DNA of 64,000 bases from CALBPI01 sp038533155. GTDB lineage: Bacteria > Pseudomonadota > Gammaproteobacteria > Steroidobacterales > Woeseiaceae. Positions 56,793-64,000 of this stretch are shown here, piece by piece. The stretch covers positions 62,001 to 126,000 of the forward strand of contig JBCAZH010000002.1 in assembly GCA_038533155.1 (NCBI GenBank). Reading direction: 5' to 3'. The notes beneath the pieces were generated by a model. That model was not told the origin of the DNA. It saw only the letters and a program-made list of their open reading frames with translations, and did not search any database. Both the position numbers and the translations under genes were made by a program. The first letter of the stretch is position 1. Each line of letters opens with the position of its first letter.

Positions 56793-57146
56793 ATGTCCAA
56801 TTCGACCATATCTTCTGACCAAGAGCTCAGCCATGTCGGTCTGCCGGACGATGCGCGGGTACAAGCCGCTGGCAGCGCAAAACGTGGTTGTGCGGTACAA
56901 TTTGCCGCACGACGCACAGGCGAGGGTCTGTTGGTTGGCTTCCATGCTTTCGGGCCGGTCGAGATTGTGATGATTTGCGAGCGATTATGCCGGCAGTGGG
57001 AGGCCGACCAGGCAGTATCTGCGCCGCCAATGCCGACACTTTTAGCGTCCGCCGGACTCGGGCGGGAATGGGCAGGGGACCTGCTCATTGTTGTAGAGGC
57101 TGCCAGTGGATTGGCTGAACAACTAGCAGCACACAGCAGCAACTGA
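56793..57146 (+). CDS. Degenerate IscU/NifU-like protein
   Basis: A 117-residue protein between the desulfurase and iscA genes. It aligns by eye with IscU. RGCAVQF (Cys33) corresponds to PACGD with the first scaffold cysteine, and VGFHAFGPVEIVMICERLCRQW to ARFKTYGCGSAIASSSLVTEW. At the second cysteine position there is Pro55, and the third, in HCSILAEDA, has no counterpart in TLLASAGLGREW. Cys62 and Cys66 are extra. It thus probably cannot hold a cluster as IscU does; regulation of the desulfurase or sulfur relay is inference. It begins two bases after the desulfurase stop, with no visible ribosome-binding site, implying coupling. Confidence 0.65.
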   Translation: MSNSTISSDQELSHVGLPDDARVQAAGSAKRGCAVQFAARRTGEGLLVGFHAFGPVEIVMICERLCRQWEADQAVSAPPMPTLLASAGLGREWAGDLLIVVEAASGLAEQLAAHSSN

Positions 57147-57157
57147 GGATTACCGAA

Positions 57158-57487
57158 ATGAGTATTTCGCTGACCGACAGCGCATTGACACGGGTACGCG
57201 ATCACATCGCGCGACGGGGCAGTGGTATCGGCCTTCGCCTCGGCGTCAAGAAGACCGGATGCAACGGGTTTTCGTATGTCATCGATTACGCCGATGCCGT
57301 GCAGTCCGAAGATGTTGTCTTCGAGCAGTCCGACATCAAGGTCGTGGTGGACAACGACAGCCTACCGCTTTTGGATGGCACGGAAATCGACTTCATCAAA
57401 GATGGCCTGAATGAAGTGTTTCGGTTCCGCAACCCCAACGCAGCAGGAGAGTGTGGTTGCGGAGAGAGTTTTAACGTCGACGACTAG
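57158..57487 (+). CDS. iscA: Iron-sulfur cluster assembly protein IscA
   Basis: A 109-residue A-type carrier with the three required cysteines: Cys35 (KTGCNGFSY), Cys99 and Cys101 (GECGCGESF). It delivers clusters to target proteins, particularly 4Fe-4S enzymes. GAGGA seven bases upstream marks the start. It is the last gene of this short isc unit; hscB, hscA, fdx and iscX do not follow, and a terminator hairpin does. Confidence 0.93.
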   Translation: MSISLTDSALTRVRDHIARRGSGIGLRLGVKKTGCNGFSYVIDYADAVQSEDVVFEQSDIKVVVDNDSLPLLDGTEIDFIKDGLNEVFRFRNPNAAGECGCGESFNVDD

Positions 57488-57513
57488 CTCGTTCGATACC
57501 GCTGGAGTTTTAT

Positions 57514-57543
57514 GCCGGCACTTGTGCCGGCTTGTTTTTGTTT
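57514..57543 (+). terminator. Rho-independent terminator between iscA and ndk
   Basis: GCCGGCA-CTTG-TGCCGGC is a perfect seven-base stem with a four-base loop, followed at once by TTGTTTTTGTTT. It ends exactly where the ndk ribosome-binding site GAGGAA begins, so it may work as an attenuator of ndk rather than a simple operon end. Confidence 0.85.
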
Positions 57544-57556
57544 GAGGAATGTATCC

Positions 57557-57988
57557 ATGGCAATCGAAACCACTTTGTCCATCATCAAGCCCGATGGCGT
57601 CGAGAAAAACCTGATCGGTGAAATCTACGGTCGCTTTGAAAAAGCAGGGCTGCAGATCGTAGCCTCTCGGATGATGCACCTGACGAAGGAGCAGGCGGAA
57701 GGTTTTTACGCAGTGCACAAAGAACGCCCTTTCTTCGCGGATCTTGTGAGCTATATGACGTCCGGTCCTGTCGTCGTGCAGGCGTTGCACGGTGAGAATG
57801 CCGTCGCGCTGCACCGCGACTTGATGGGCGCGACAAACCCGAGCGACGCCGCTCCAGGCACAATTCGTGCGGACTACGCCGCAAGCATCGAAGAGAACGT
57901 GGTTCACGGCTCAGACGCAACGGACACCGCCGCGACTGAAATCGCGTTCTTCTTCCCGGAAGGCGTCGTGGAGCGCACCCGAGGATAA
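57557..57988 (+). CDS. ndk: Nucleoside diphosphate kinase
   Basis: A 143-residue kinase equilibrating NTP pools through a phospho-histidine. IIKPDGVEKNLIG at the N terminus, the Kpn-loop region and the active-site His117 in NVVHGSDATDTA are all present. GAGGAA eight bases before the ATG follows directly on the T tract of a terminator, so no promoter can fit between the two. The next gene, rlmN, begins four bases after the stop. Confidence 0.97.
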   Translation: MAIETTLSIIKPDGVEKNLIGEIYGRFEKAGLQIVASRMMHLTKEQAEGFYAVHKERPFFADLVSYMTSGPVVVQALHGENAVALHRDLMGATNPSDAAPGTIRADYAASIEENVVHGSDATDTAATEIAFFFPEGVVERTRG

Positions 57989-57992
57989 GGCG

Positions 57993-59087
57993 ATGGCAAT
58001 GGCCAAAGCAGACAACCTGCTGGGATTGCCACGCGAGGCGTTGGAGGCGTGGTTTACGGATCGCGGCCACCAACGGTTCCGTGCCCGGCAGGTGATGCAA
58101 TGGCTGCATCAGCGGCAGGTTTTGGATCCTGCGTTGATGACGGACTTGTCGAAGCCGCTTCGCGAAGAGCTGGCGGCTTCGGCCGAGTTTACGCCGCCCA
58201 AAGTGATCTCGAGTCATCGTTCGGCGGATGGCACCGTTAAGTGGCTTCTAGCGGCGCGCGGCGGACAGGCCATCGAAACCGTGTTCATTCCCGAACCGGA
58301 CCGGGGCACGCTGTGTATCTCATCACAAGTCGGCTGCGCGTTGGATTGCGCGTTCTGTGCCACTGCACAACAGGGCTTCAACTCCAACCTCACGAGTGCC
58401 GAGATCATCGGTCAGGTGTGGCACGCCATCCAGGCGTTACCGCGACGCAGCAATGGCATGCCCGCCGTCTCCAACGTGGTTCTGATGGGCATGGGCGAAC
58501 CGTTGGCCAACTACAAGAGCGTAGTGGCTGCGATGAAGATTATGCTGGACGACTACGCATTGGGGTTGTCTCGACGCAGGGTCACTCTGAGTACGTCTGG
58601 ATTGGTTCCGCAGATGGACAAGCTGGCGCAAGAGTGCAACGTATCGTTGGCCGTCTCGTTACACGCGCCAACGAACGAATTGCGCGACCGGTTGGTGCCG
58701 ATCAACGTTCGCCACCCGATTGAGGAGTTGTTGGCGGCTTGCTGGCGCTACACCGATGCGCATAGCAAGCGGCATGTGACATTCGAATACGTGATGTTGG
58801 ACGGTGTCAATGACGGCAGCGCCGAGGCCAACGCACTTGTGCGTCTGCTTCGAGGTCGACCTGCGAAAGTGAACTTGATTCCATTCAATCCTTTTCCAGG
58901 AACTGAGTTCAGTCGCAGTCCGAAGGCGAGAATCGAGCGTTTTCAGAATATCTTGCGACGGCATGACATCACGACGACCACACGGCGAACGCGAGGTGAT
59001 GATATCGACGCTGCCTGTGGCCAGTTGGCCGGAAAGGTCGCCGACCGAGTGACCCACCGGCTGAGCGCTCGTGTGCCCCGTCGCTAG
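57993..59087 (+). CDS. rlmN: Dual-specificity rRNA/tRNA adenine-C2 methyltransferase RlmN
   Basis: A 364-residue radical SAM methyltransferase that makes m2A2503 in 23S rRNA and m2A37 in some tRNAs. The cluster cysteines are Cys115, Cys119 and Cys122 in GCALDCAFCATA; MGMGEPLANY binds SAM; SVSLHAPTNELRD is conserved; and the methyl-carrying cysteine lies in DDIDAACGQLAG near the C terminus. The ATG gives the standard N terminus; the open frame upstream is a shadow of ndk. Confidence 0.96.
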   Translation: MAMAKADNLLGLPREALEAWFTDRGHQRFRARQVMQWLHQRQVLDPALMTDLSKPLREELAASAEFTPPKVISSHRSADGTVKWLLAARGGQAIETVFIPEPDRGTLCISSQVGCALDCAFCATAQQGFNSNLTSAEIIGQVWHAIQALPRRSNGMPAVSNVVLMGMGEPLANYKSVVAAMKIMLDDYALGLSRRRVTLSTSGLVPQMDKLAQECNVSLAVSLHAPTNELRDRLVPINVRHPIEELLAACWRYTDAHSKRHVTFEYVMLDGVNDGSAEANALVRLLRGRPAKVNLIPFNPFPGTEFSRSPKARIERFQNILRRHDITTTTRRTRGDDIDAACGQLAGKVADRVTHRLSARVPRR

Positions 59088-59141
59088 AGTCTTGAAAGAG
59101 ATAGCATTACTATCGAGCGTAGATCATCTCAGGGGTAGGCA

Positions 59142-59894
59142 ATGCGGCGTCAGTGGTTAGCAGTCGGTCTCGCGGTAGGAATGCTCGCGGGCTGTGTAAC
59201 AGAGGGGGGCGTTGCGCCCACCAAGTCGTCACCGGTTGATGCAGCAGCTTACAACCTGCAGTTGGGCGCGGAGTATCTCAGGGCCGGCAAGCTGAGCCTC
59301 GCTCGCGAGCGGCTGGAGAGTTCGGTCAAGCAAAACCCGAAGGTCGCGCGGGCCCACTTTACACTCGCGATTCTCTATCAAACGATCAACGAGCCCGAAC
59401 TGGCCGACCGCTCATTCCGAAATGCGATCCGCACCGACCCCGATGACGCGGCGGTTCAAAACACCTATGCCGTTCATCTGTGCGGCAAGAAACGCTACGA
59501 CCAGGCGGAGAAGTACTTCACGCGCGCTGCGACCAATCCCCTCTACCAGACGCCTGAGGCGGCATGGACGAACGCAGGGGTGTGCATGCGGGACAAAGGT
59601 GATCTCGCTGCGGCAGAGCGGTACTTCCGCGAAGCGCTGAAGGTCGAGCGTTCGTTCCCGGATGCGTTGTTGGAACTAGCAACATTGAAATTAGAGACCG
59701 GCAATCCGTTGAGCGCCAGGGCATTTCTGGAACGATTGATGGCAGTTCGCGAGGCGACACCACAGTTGCTGTTGCTGGCCTGGGAGGTCGAGCGGACTCT
59801 GGGAGATACCGCCGCCGCGTCGCGATTCTCAGAGCGGCTTCTTCAGGACTTCCCAGATTCCGTCGAGGCTGAAAGAGTAGGTCGAGGCGGTTAG
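59142..59894 (+). CDS. pilW: Type IV pilus biogenesis/stability lipoprotein PilW (PilF)
   Basis: A 250-residue outer-membrane lipoprotein with lipobox GMLAGC (Cys18). It consists of about six tetratricopeptide repeats (ARAHFTLAILYQTINEPELA; AAWTNAGVCMRDKGDLAAAERYF). Family members, called PilF in Pseudomonas, act as pilotins that localise and multimerise the PilQ secretin. The position between rlmN and rodZ is typical. Other pilus genes are not in the window. Confidence 0.9.
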   Translation: MRRQWLAVGLAVGMLAGCVTEGGVAPTKSSPVDAAAYNLQLGAEYLRAGKLSLARERLESSVKQNPKVARAHFTLAILYQTINEPELADRSFRNAIRTDPDDAAVQNTYAVHLCGKKRYDQAEKYFTRAATNPLYQTPEAAWTNAGVCMRDKGDLAAAERYFREALKVERSFPDALLELATLKLETGNPLSARAFLERLMAVREATPQLLLLAWEVERTLGDTAAASRFSERLLQDFPDSVEAERVGRGG

Positions 59895-59903
59895 TCACCC
59901 AGC

Positions 59904-60806
59904 ATGGATACCGATTCGGGCAAGACCGAAGAAGATCTCGATGCGACCGTGGCGGAAGGGCTGGGGTCGTGGTTGCGCGAGGCGCGTAAAGACCGCGCGC
60001 TGACCGCGGCGGCTGTCGCTCAAGCGCTGCACCTCGATGTCGGTATTGTCGATGCACTCGAATCCGAATCATTCGATGCGCTCGGTGCAACGGTGTTTGC
60101 TAAAGGTCACGTGCGCGCGGTAGCGAATTATCTGGGGTTGGATTCCGACGAAGCGGCGCGACGCTTTCATAGCGCATCCGGCACCGCCGAGAACGTACAG
60201 CCCGACTTGATCGTCCAGTACCACAGCAAACCGCCGAGTGATCGTCGTTGGGCACTGGGGCTATTGATTGCGCTGTTGCTCATGTTGATTGCTGGGTTGG
60301 TCTGGGTCGTTTGGAATCTGACGCAAGCGAAAGTTCAAGCGCAAGCCGACGACGCACCCGCGCCGCCTCCCGTGGTCGAGTCCACGCCGACCGCTCTATC
60401 GTCCGACCCAGCAACAACCTCGGATGACTTTGCAGCGCGGCTCGATCAGGCGAGAGCCACAGAGTCGTCGGCTGAACAGCCTCCGGCAAGCGTTGCACCG
60501 ATGAGCGAAGCGCCAGCGACGCCGGTTCCCGCGCAGACTTCCGCGGCCGCTGAGACCGCTACGTCGACCGCTGGCGTTGTCTTCAGTTTCAACGAATCCT
60601 GCTGGTACGAAGTTCGAGATGCTAACGGCAACCGGATTGCCTACGGCACAGCACGTTCGGGACTGACTCGGACCATCACCGGTGCGCGGCCGCTGTCGGT
60701 CGTGATCGGCGTTGCCGATGCCGTAACGGTGAGCGTTGATGGTAGTGATTTCGCGATCACGCCGGCAATGCGGCGGGGGCGAACCGCGCGTTTTTCGATA
60801 CCTTAG
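59904..60806 (+). CDS. rodZ: Cytoskeleton protein RodZ
   Basis: A 300-residue bitopic protein. The cytoplasmic HTH domain covers about residues 14-90 (LREARKDRALTAAAVAQAL; VFAKGHVRAVANYLGLD), a basic stretch (PPSDRRW) precedes the transmembrane helix (about 115-134), a Pro/Ala/Thr-rich linker follows, and the DUF4115 periplasmic domain (CWYEVRDANGNRIAYGTARSG) ends the protein. It anchors MreB to the envelope and affects rod shape. hisS follows directly; ispG, common between these two genes in gammaproteobacteria, is absent. Confidence 0.92.
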   Translation: MDTDSGKTEEDLDATVAEGLGSWLREARKDRALTAAAVAQALHLDVGIVDALESESFDALGATVFAKGHVRAVANYLGLDSDEAARRFHSASGTAENVQPDLIVQYHSKPPSDRRWALGLLIALLLMLIAGLVWVVWNLTQAKVQAQADDAPAPPPVVESTPTALSSDPATTSDDFAARLDQARATESSAEQPPASVAPMSEAPATPVPAQTSAAAETATSTAGVVFSFNESCWYEVRDANGNRIAYGTARSGLTRTITGARPLSVVIGVADAVTVSVDGSDFAITPAMRRGRTARFSIP

Positions 60807-60826
60807 ACCTGATCGAAGCGCGCGAC

Positions 60827-60832
60827 TATACT
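60827..60832 (+). promoter_or_regulatory. Candidate -10 box of hisS
   Basis: TATACT with TTAGAC 18 bases upstream and a GC-rich discriminator CTCGCGCCGC. It lies 32 bases before the hisS ATG. Confidence 0.45.
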
Positions 60833-60864
60833 CTCGCGCCGCTAACCTTCTCATCGGAGCTCCC

Positions 60865-62142
60865 ATGGCCAACAACGTCCGTCCAGTCCGTGGCATGAAC
60901 GACATTCTGCCGCCCGAAGGGGATCGCTGGCTTGCCCTCGAACAGCGCGTGGCCGGGCTGCTGTCGCGGTACGGTTTCCAACACGTTCGAGTGCCTCTGC
61001 TTGAGCAAACCAGCTTGTTCAAACGTTCCATTGGCGAAGCGACGGATATCGTTGAGAAGGAGATGTATACGTTCGATGATCGCAATGGGGAGAGTCTAAC
61101 GCTGCGACCCGAGGCGACAGCTGGCCTGGTGAGAGCGGCGATTACACACGGACTGACGCACAATCAAAAACACAAGCTCTGGACGACTGGGCCGATGTTC
61201 CGCTACGAGCGTCCGCAAAAGGGCCGGTATAGGCAGTTTCACCAAATCGACGTCGAGGCGTTCGGCTATGAGGGGCCGGATATCGATGTCGAGATGATCG
61301 CGATGTCCGCGCGGTTGTGGCGGGACCTCGGTATCCAGCGCGTTCGATTGGAGCTCAATTCGTTGGGGACACCCCAAGCGCGTCAAAACTATCGGGGTGT
61401 GCTGGTCGAGTATTTTTCAAAGCACAAAGCGGCGCTTGACGAGGACAGCATGCGGCGACTGGGCACCAACCCGATGCGGATTTTGGACAGTAAGAACCCC
61501 GATCTCGCAGACCTCATTTCGAAAGCGCCCGTGTTGACCGACTACTTGGATGCCGAGTCGAGTGACCACTTTTCCGCCGTTTGTCGAGCACTCGATGCGC
61601 TGGACATTGAGTACTCGGTCAATCCGAGACTGGTGCGCGGCCTCGACTACTACAGCCGAACGGTTTTCGAGTGGGTCACTGATGCGCTCGGCGCGCAGGG
61701 CGCTGTATGTTCTGGCGGTCGCTATGACGGATTGTTCGAGCAGTTGGGTGGCAAGCCGGTGCCGGCGATCGGGTGGGCGATTGGTGTGGAACGGCTGCTC
61801 GCACTGTGCGACGAGGAGGGTGTGTCCCTTTCCCCCAGTGCGCCGAGCGTCTACCTGCTTGGCGAGCCGAGTGATGCCTGCCAGTCGTTTCTGCTGGCAT
61901 TGTCGGAGTCACTGCGCGATTCGCTGCCCGAGCTCGCGATCATGCGCCACTTGGGTGGTGGGAGCATCAAGAGCCAGCTTAAGAAAGCCGACAAGTCTGG
62001 GGCCGATTGGGCACTGATTGTCGGTGAGCGGGAACTTGGGCAGGGCGTTGTCAGTCTGAAGCCCCTGAGGACGCTCGATGAACAGCGGGTGGTGAAGACG
62101 GATGAGCTTGCAAGCGTGTTGAGCGCGACGGCGGGCACTTAA
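60865..62142 (+). CDS. hisS: Histidyl-tRNA synthetase
   Basis: A 425-residue class II synthetase. PVRGMNDILPPEGDRW opens the catalytic domain, TLRPEATAGLVRA and MFRYERPQKGRYRQFHQID form motif 2, and LVRGLDYYSRTVFEW is the histidine-specific loop. GWAIGVERLLAL forms motif 3. The anticodon domain contains GGGSIKSQLKKADKSGADWAL. Length is normal. It is set off from rodZ by its own candidate promoter. Confidence 0.97.
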   Translation: MANNVRPVRGMNDILPPEGDRWLALEQRVAGLLSRYGFQHVRVPLLEQTSLFKRSIGEATDIVEKEMYTFDDRNGESLTLRPEATAGLVRAAITHGLTHNQKHKLWTTGPMFRYERPQKGRYRQFHQIDVEAFGYEGPDIDVEMIAMSARLWRDLGIQRVRLELNSLGTPQARQNYRGVLVEYFSKHKAALDEDSMRRLGTNPMRILDSKNPDLADLISKAPVLTDYLDAESSDHFSAVCRALDALDIEYSVNPRLVRGLDYYSRTVFEWVTDALGAQGAVCSGGRYDGLFEQLGGKPVPAIGWAIGVERLLALCDEEGVSLSPSAPSVYLLGEPSDACQSFLLALSESLRDSLPELAIMRHLGGGSIKSQLKKADKSGADWALIVGERELGQGVVSLKPLRTLDEQRVVKTDELASVLSATAGT

Positions 62143-62146
62143 TCGT

Positions 62147-62174
62147 TTCGCACAACGCATCGAAGCGCTAAAAT
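62147..62174 (+). promoter_or_regulatory. Candidate promoter of yfgM-bamB
   Basis: TTCGCA-N16-TAAAAT begins just after the hisS stop and would start transcription about 20 bases before the GTG chosen for yfgM. Confidence 0.4.
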
Positions 62175-62200
62175 ATCGGGTTTTTGTGTCGGGAAATACC

Positions 62201-62851
62201 GTGGACGACCTAACAGAAGATCAACAACTAGAGCGCCTCAAGGCGTGGTGGGCCGAGAACGGCAAGGCCATCGTGGCAGGGATTGCATTGGGCGGCGCCG
62301 GACTGTTCGGCTGGAATCAATGGCAGTCGAGCAAAGATGCGGCCGCAATGGCGGCAAGCGCACAGTTCGATAAAGCCGCCGAGGCGGCAGCGGAATCTGA
62401 TTTGACCTTGCTCAAGCAGGCTGTGACCGCGCTGGAGAATGAGCACTCCGGATCGGCGTATGTCACGCAAGGGCAGTTGCAGCTGGCCGCGTTGCATGTC
62501 GAGCGCGGCGAAATGGAAGAGGCGGAACCTTTGTTGAGCGCCGTTTTCGATGCCACCCGTGGACAGCCCGAGCACGCCATCGTCGGTTTAAGGTTGGCGC
62601 GCGTGCAGCTGTATCGCGAAAATGGCGGTGACGCGCTCGCGACGCTCGATGGCATTTCGGATACCCGGTATGCATCCGCCGTCAGCGAGTTGCGTGGAGA
62701 CATTCTGCGTGCGATGGGCAAAAGCGCCGAAGCGCGGGACGCGTATTCGGACGCGTTGAATGACCCCGGCACGCCGCCTGTGATCGACGCGGGCATGGTT
62801 GAGATGAAGCGCGCTTCTTTGTTGACGACGGAGTCCGACGAAGCATCATGA
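62201..62851 (+). CDS. YfgM-like tetratricopeptide ancillary translocon protein
   Basis: A 216-residue single-pass inner-membrane protein. The short cytoplasmic N terminus (DDLTEDQQLERLKAWWAENGK) leads into the helix IVAGIALGGAGLFGW (about 24-40), and a periplasmic TPR domain follows. E. coli YfgM interacts with PpiD and SecYEG. GTG is chosen with GGGAAA upstream because relatives begin here; an in-frame GTG five codons earlier is possible. The stop overlaps the bamB start (ATGA), matching the hisS-yfgM-bamB order. Confidence 0.88.
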   Translation: MDDLTEDQQLERLKAWWAENGKAIVAGIALGGAGLFGWNQWQSSKDAAAMAASAQFDKAAEAAAESDLTLLKQAVTALENEHSGSAYVTQGQLQLAALHVERGEMEEAEPLLSAVFDATRGQPEHAIVGLRLARVQLYRENGGDALATLDGISDTRYASAVSELRGDILRAMGKSAEARDAYSDALNDPGTPPVIDAGMVEMKRASLLTTESDEAS

Positions 62852-64000
62852 GGAATTTCATGCGGCCGGCTTTGCGCTGTTGGGTTATCGCTTTGCTGAT
62901 TGGCCTAGGTGGCTGCTCGATTTTCGGTGGCGATGATGACGAAAGTGTTGAGCCGCCGGCCCCGATCGTCGAGTTCAACCCGTCGGTTGAGCTCCGACGT
63001 GTCCTGAACACCGGCGTCGGCGATGGCGGTGAGCGGCTTCGGTTAGCCCTGCGACCCTTAGGCGACGGTAGCCGCGTTTATACAGCCAACGCTGAAGGTG
63101 AGGTCATCGCCTTCGATGCGGAGACCTCAAAACGCGTTTGGAGTACCGGTGTCGGGCGCGCTTTGTCGGCTGGCCCCGGCGTGGGTGATGGTCGTGTGGT
63201 CGTTGCGGGTCGCAATGGTGTCATCACGGCGCTGAACGCGCTCGATGGCGAGCAGCTTTGGGAGCGTGACATTGCTGGTGAGGTGTTGGCGCCGCCGGTG
63301 CTCGGCGCGAACCGTGTGTTTTTGCGCACGGTGGATGGTCGACTCGTCGCCCTTGACGGACGCAGTGGCACTGAGCAGTGGTTTGTCGAACAGCCGGTAC
63401 CCGCGTTGACGCAACGCGGTGTCAGTGAACCCGTAATCGTTGGGACACTGGTGGTGGCGGGATTCGACAACGGGCGGATCGTTGCCGCGAACATGTCGTC
63501 CGGTGAGGTCGCCTGGGATTTGCCGCTGGGTATACCCGCTGGCAGAACCGATATCGAACGTATGGTCGACTCCGACGGTGCGATTGCGGCGGCTGGAAAT
63601 GACCTGTATCTGTCCGGGTTCCAGTCAAGAACTGCAGCGATCGCTGCGGAGTCAGGACAAGCACTGTGGGCGCGGGATCTGTCGAGTTATGCGGGGGTTG
63701 GGCTGGACTACGGCAGCGTCTACATCACACTCGACAACGATCGCGTAGTGGCACTGGGACGCACGAACGGGGCGCAACAATGGAGTTCCGATGCGTTCCT
63801 CCGACGCAAGCTGACCGCGCCGATCGTGTTCGGTGAGTACGTGGTGGTTTGCGACTTTGAGGGCTACGTCCACTTGCTGAGTTCGCGGACGGGCCTCCTA
63901 GCGGGCCGAGTGCGGGTCGGTGATGATCCGGTCATCATGCGCCCCTATGTGATGGGCAACACTCTCTACGTGCAAAACGTTAAAGGCCAGCTCGCGGGTT
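62848..64000 (+). CDS. bamB: Outer membrane protein assembly factor BamB (partial, runs off the end)
   Basis: The first 384 codons of a lipoprotein of the BAM complex; the frame stays open to the window edge, so perhaps only the last few codons are missing. The signal peptide ends at the lipobox IGLGGC (Cys23 from this ATG). The rest is the eight-bladed PQQ-like propeller, with recurrent blade motifs such as VIAFDAETSKRVW, ITALNALDGEQLW, LVALDGRSG and VVALGRTNGAQQW. An ATG four codons in, preceded by AGGAA, is an equally good start. Confidence 0.94.
   Translation, partial: MRNFMRPALRCWVIALLIGLGGCSIFGGDDDESVEPPAPIVEFNPSVELRRVLNTGVGDGGERLRLALRPLGDGSRVYTANAEGEVIAFDAETSKRVWSTGVGRALSAGPGVGDGRVVVAGRNGVITALNALDGEQLWERDIAGEVLAPPVLGANRVFLRTVDGRLVALDGRSGTEQWFVEQPVPALTQRGVSEPVIVGTLVVAGFDNGRIVAANMSSGEVAWDLPLGIPAGRTDIERMVDSDGAIAAAGNDLYLSGFQSRTAAIAAESGQALWARDLSSYAGVGLDYGSVYITLDNDRVVALGRTNGAQQWSSDAFLRRKLTAPIVFGEYVVVCDFEGYVHLLSSRTGLLAGRVRVGDDPVIMRPYVMGNTLYVQNVKGQLAG

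Noticed and set aside
1..64000. CRISPR arrays, transposases, toxin-antitoxin or restriction genes
   Set aside because: No regularly spaced repeats and no proteins of these classes were seen on either strand.

Overview
The window is a densely packed chromosomal segment from a free-living gammaproteobacterium of moderately high GC content. The evidence is gene order as well as gene content: queA-tgt-yajC-secD-secF, trmJ-iscS-iscA-ndk-rlmN-pilW-rodZ-hisS-yfgM-bamB, and xerD-dsbC. The lineage below class level cannot be fixed from the sequence. No phage, insertion sequence, CRISPR array or plasmid gene was seen, and no gap between genes exceeds 300 bases.

Layout. 0-8 kb: an NADPH oxidoreductase, gamma-glutamyltransferase, typA, an MFS transporter, a zeta-class glutathione transferase and an XdhC-family protein. 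7.8-15 kb: a large receiver/TonB fusion protein, thrS, zur and glnS. 15-23 kb: two acyl-CoA dehydrogenases, a compact molybdenum cofactor operon (moaA-moaC-mobA-moaD-moaE) facing a MocA-like nucleotidyltransferase, a MaoC-like dehydratase, and a nitrilase/inositol-phosphatase pair. 23-31 kb: uup; an operon of AlkK/DmdB-type acyl-CoA ligase, small membrane protein, SDR and Mpo1-like protein; DUF1499, tesB, gpmA and a gamma-carbonic anhydrase. 31-46 kb: the giant NAD-glutamate dehydrogenase divergent from kynA, a MarR regulator, zapE, ETF-ubiquinone oxidoreductase, an SDR plus thiolase, plsC, xerD, dsbC, fdxA, a Nudix gene and tRNA-Leu(CAA). 46-49 kb: an ECF sigma factor, a putative anti-sigma factor and a PDZ protein. 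49-64 kb: tRNA modification, Sec auxiliary, Fe-S, envelope and translation genes, ending inside bamB.

Much of the metabolic content is beta-oxidation and amino-acid catabolism: acyl-CoA ligase, dehydrogenases, hydratase, SDR, thiolase, thioesterase and ETF-QO, with glutamate, tryptophan and maleylacetoacetate steps. This suits a heterotroph living on lipids and peptides. Genes are commonly coupled by ATGA or GTGA overlaps, and convergent genes often share their stop codons.

The points that most deserve a second look are: an IscU-like protein without two of the three scaffold cysteines between iscS and iscA; a pseudo-receiver/receiver/membrane/TonB-domain fusion preceded by two CRP-like palindromes; a terminator placed directly before ndk; an ECF sigma gene with a self-type promoter ending at its start codon; an acyl-CoA ligase/SDR/Mpo1 operon that could be a lipid alpha-oxidation module; and an inositol-phosphatase homologue with an altered metal motif fused translationally to a nitrilase.
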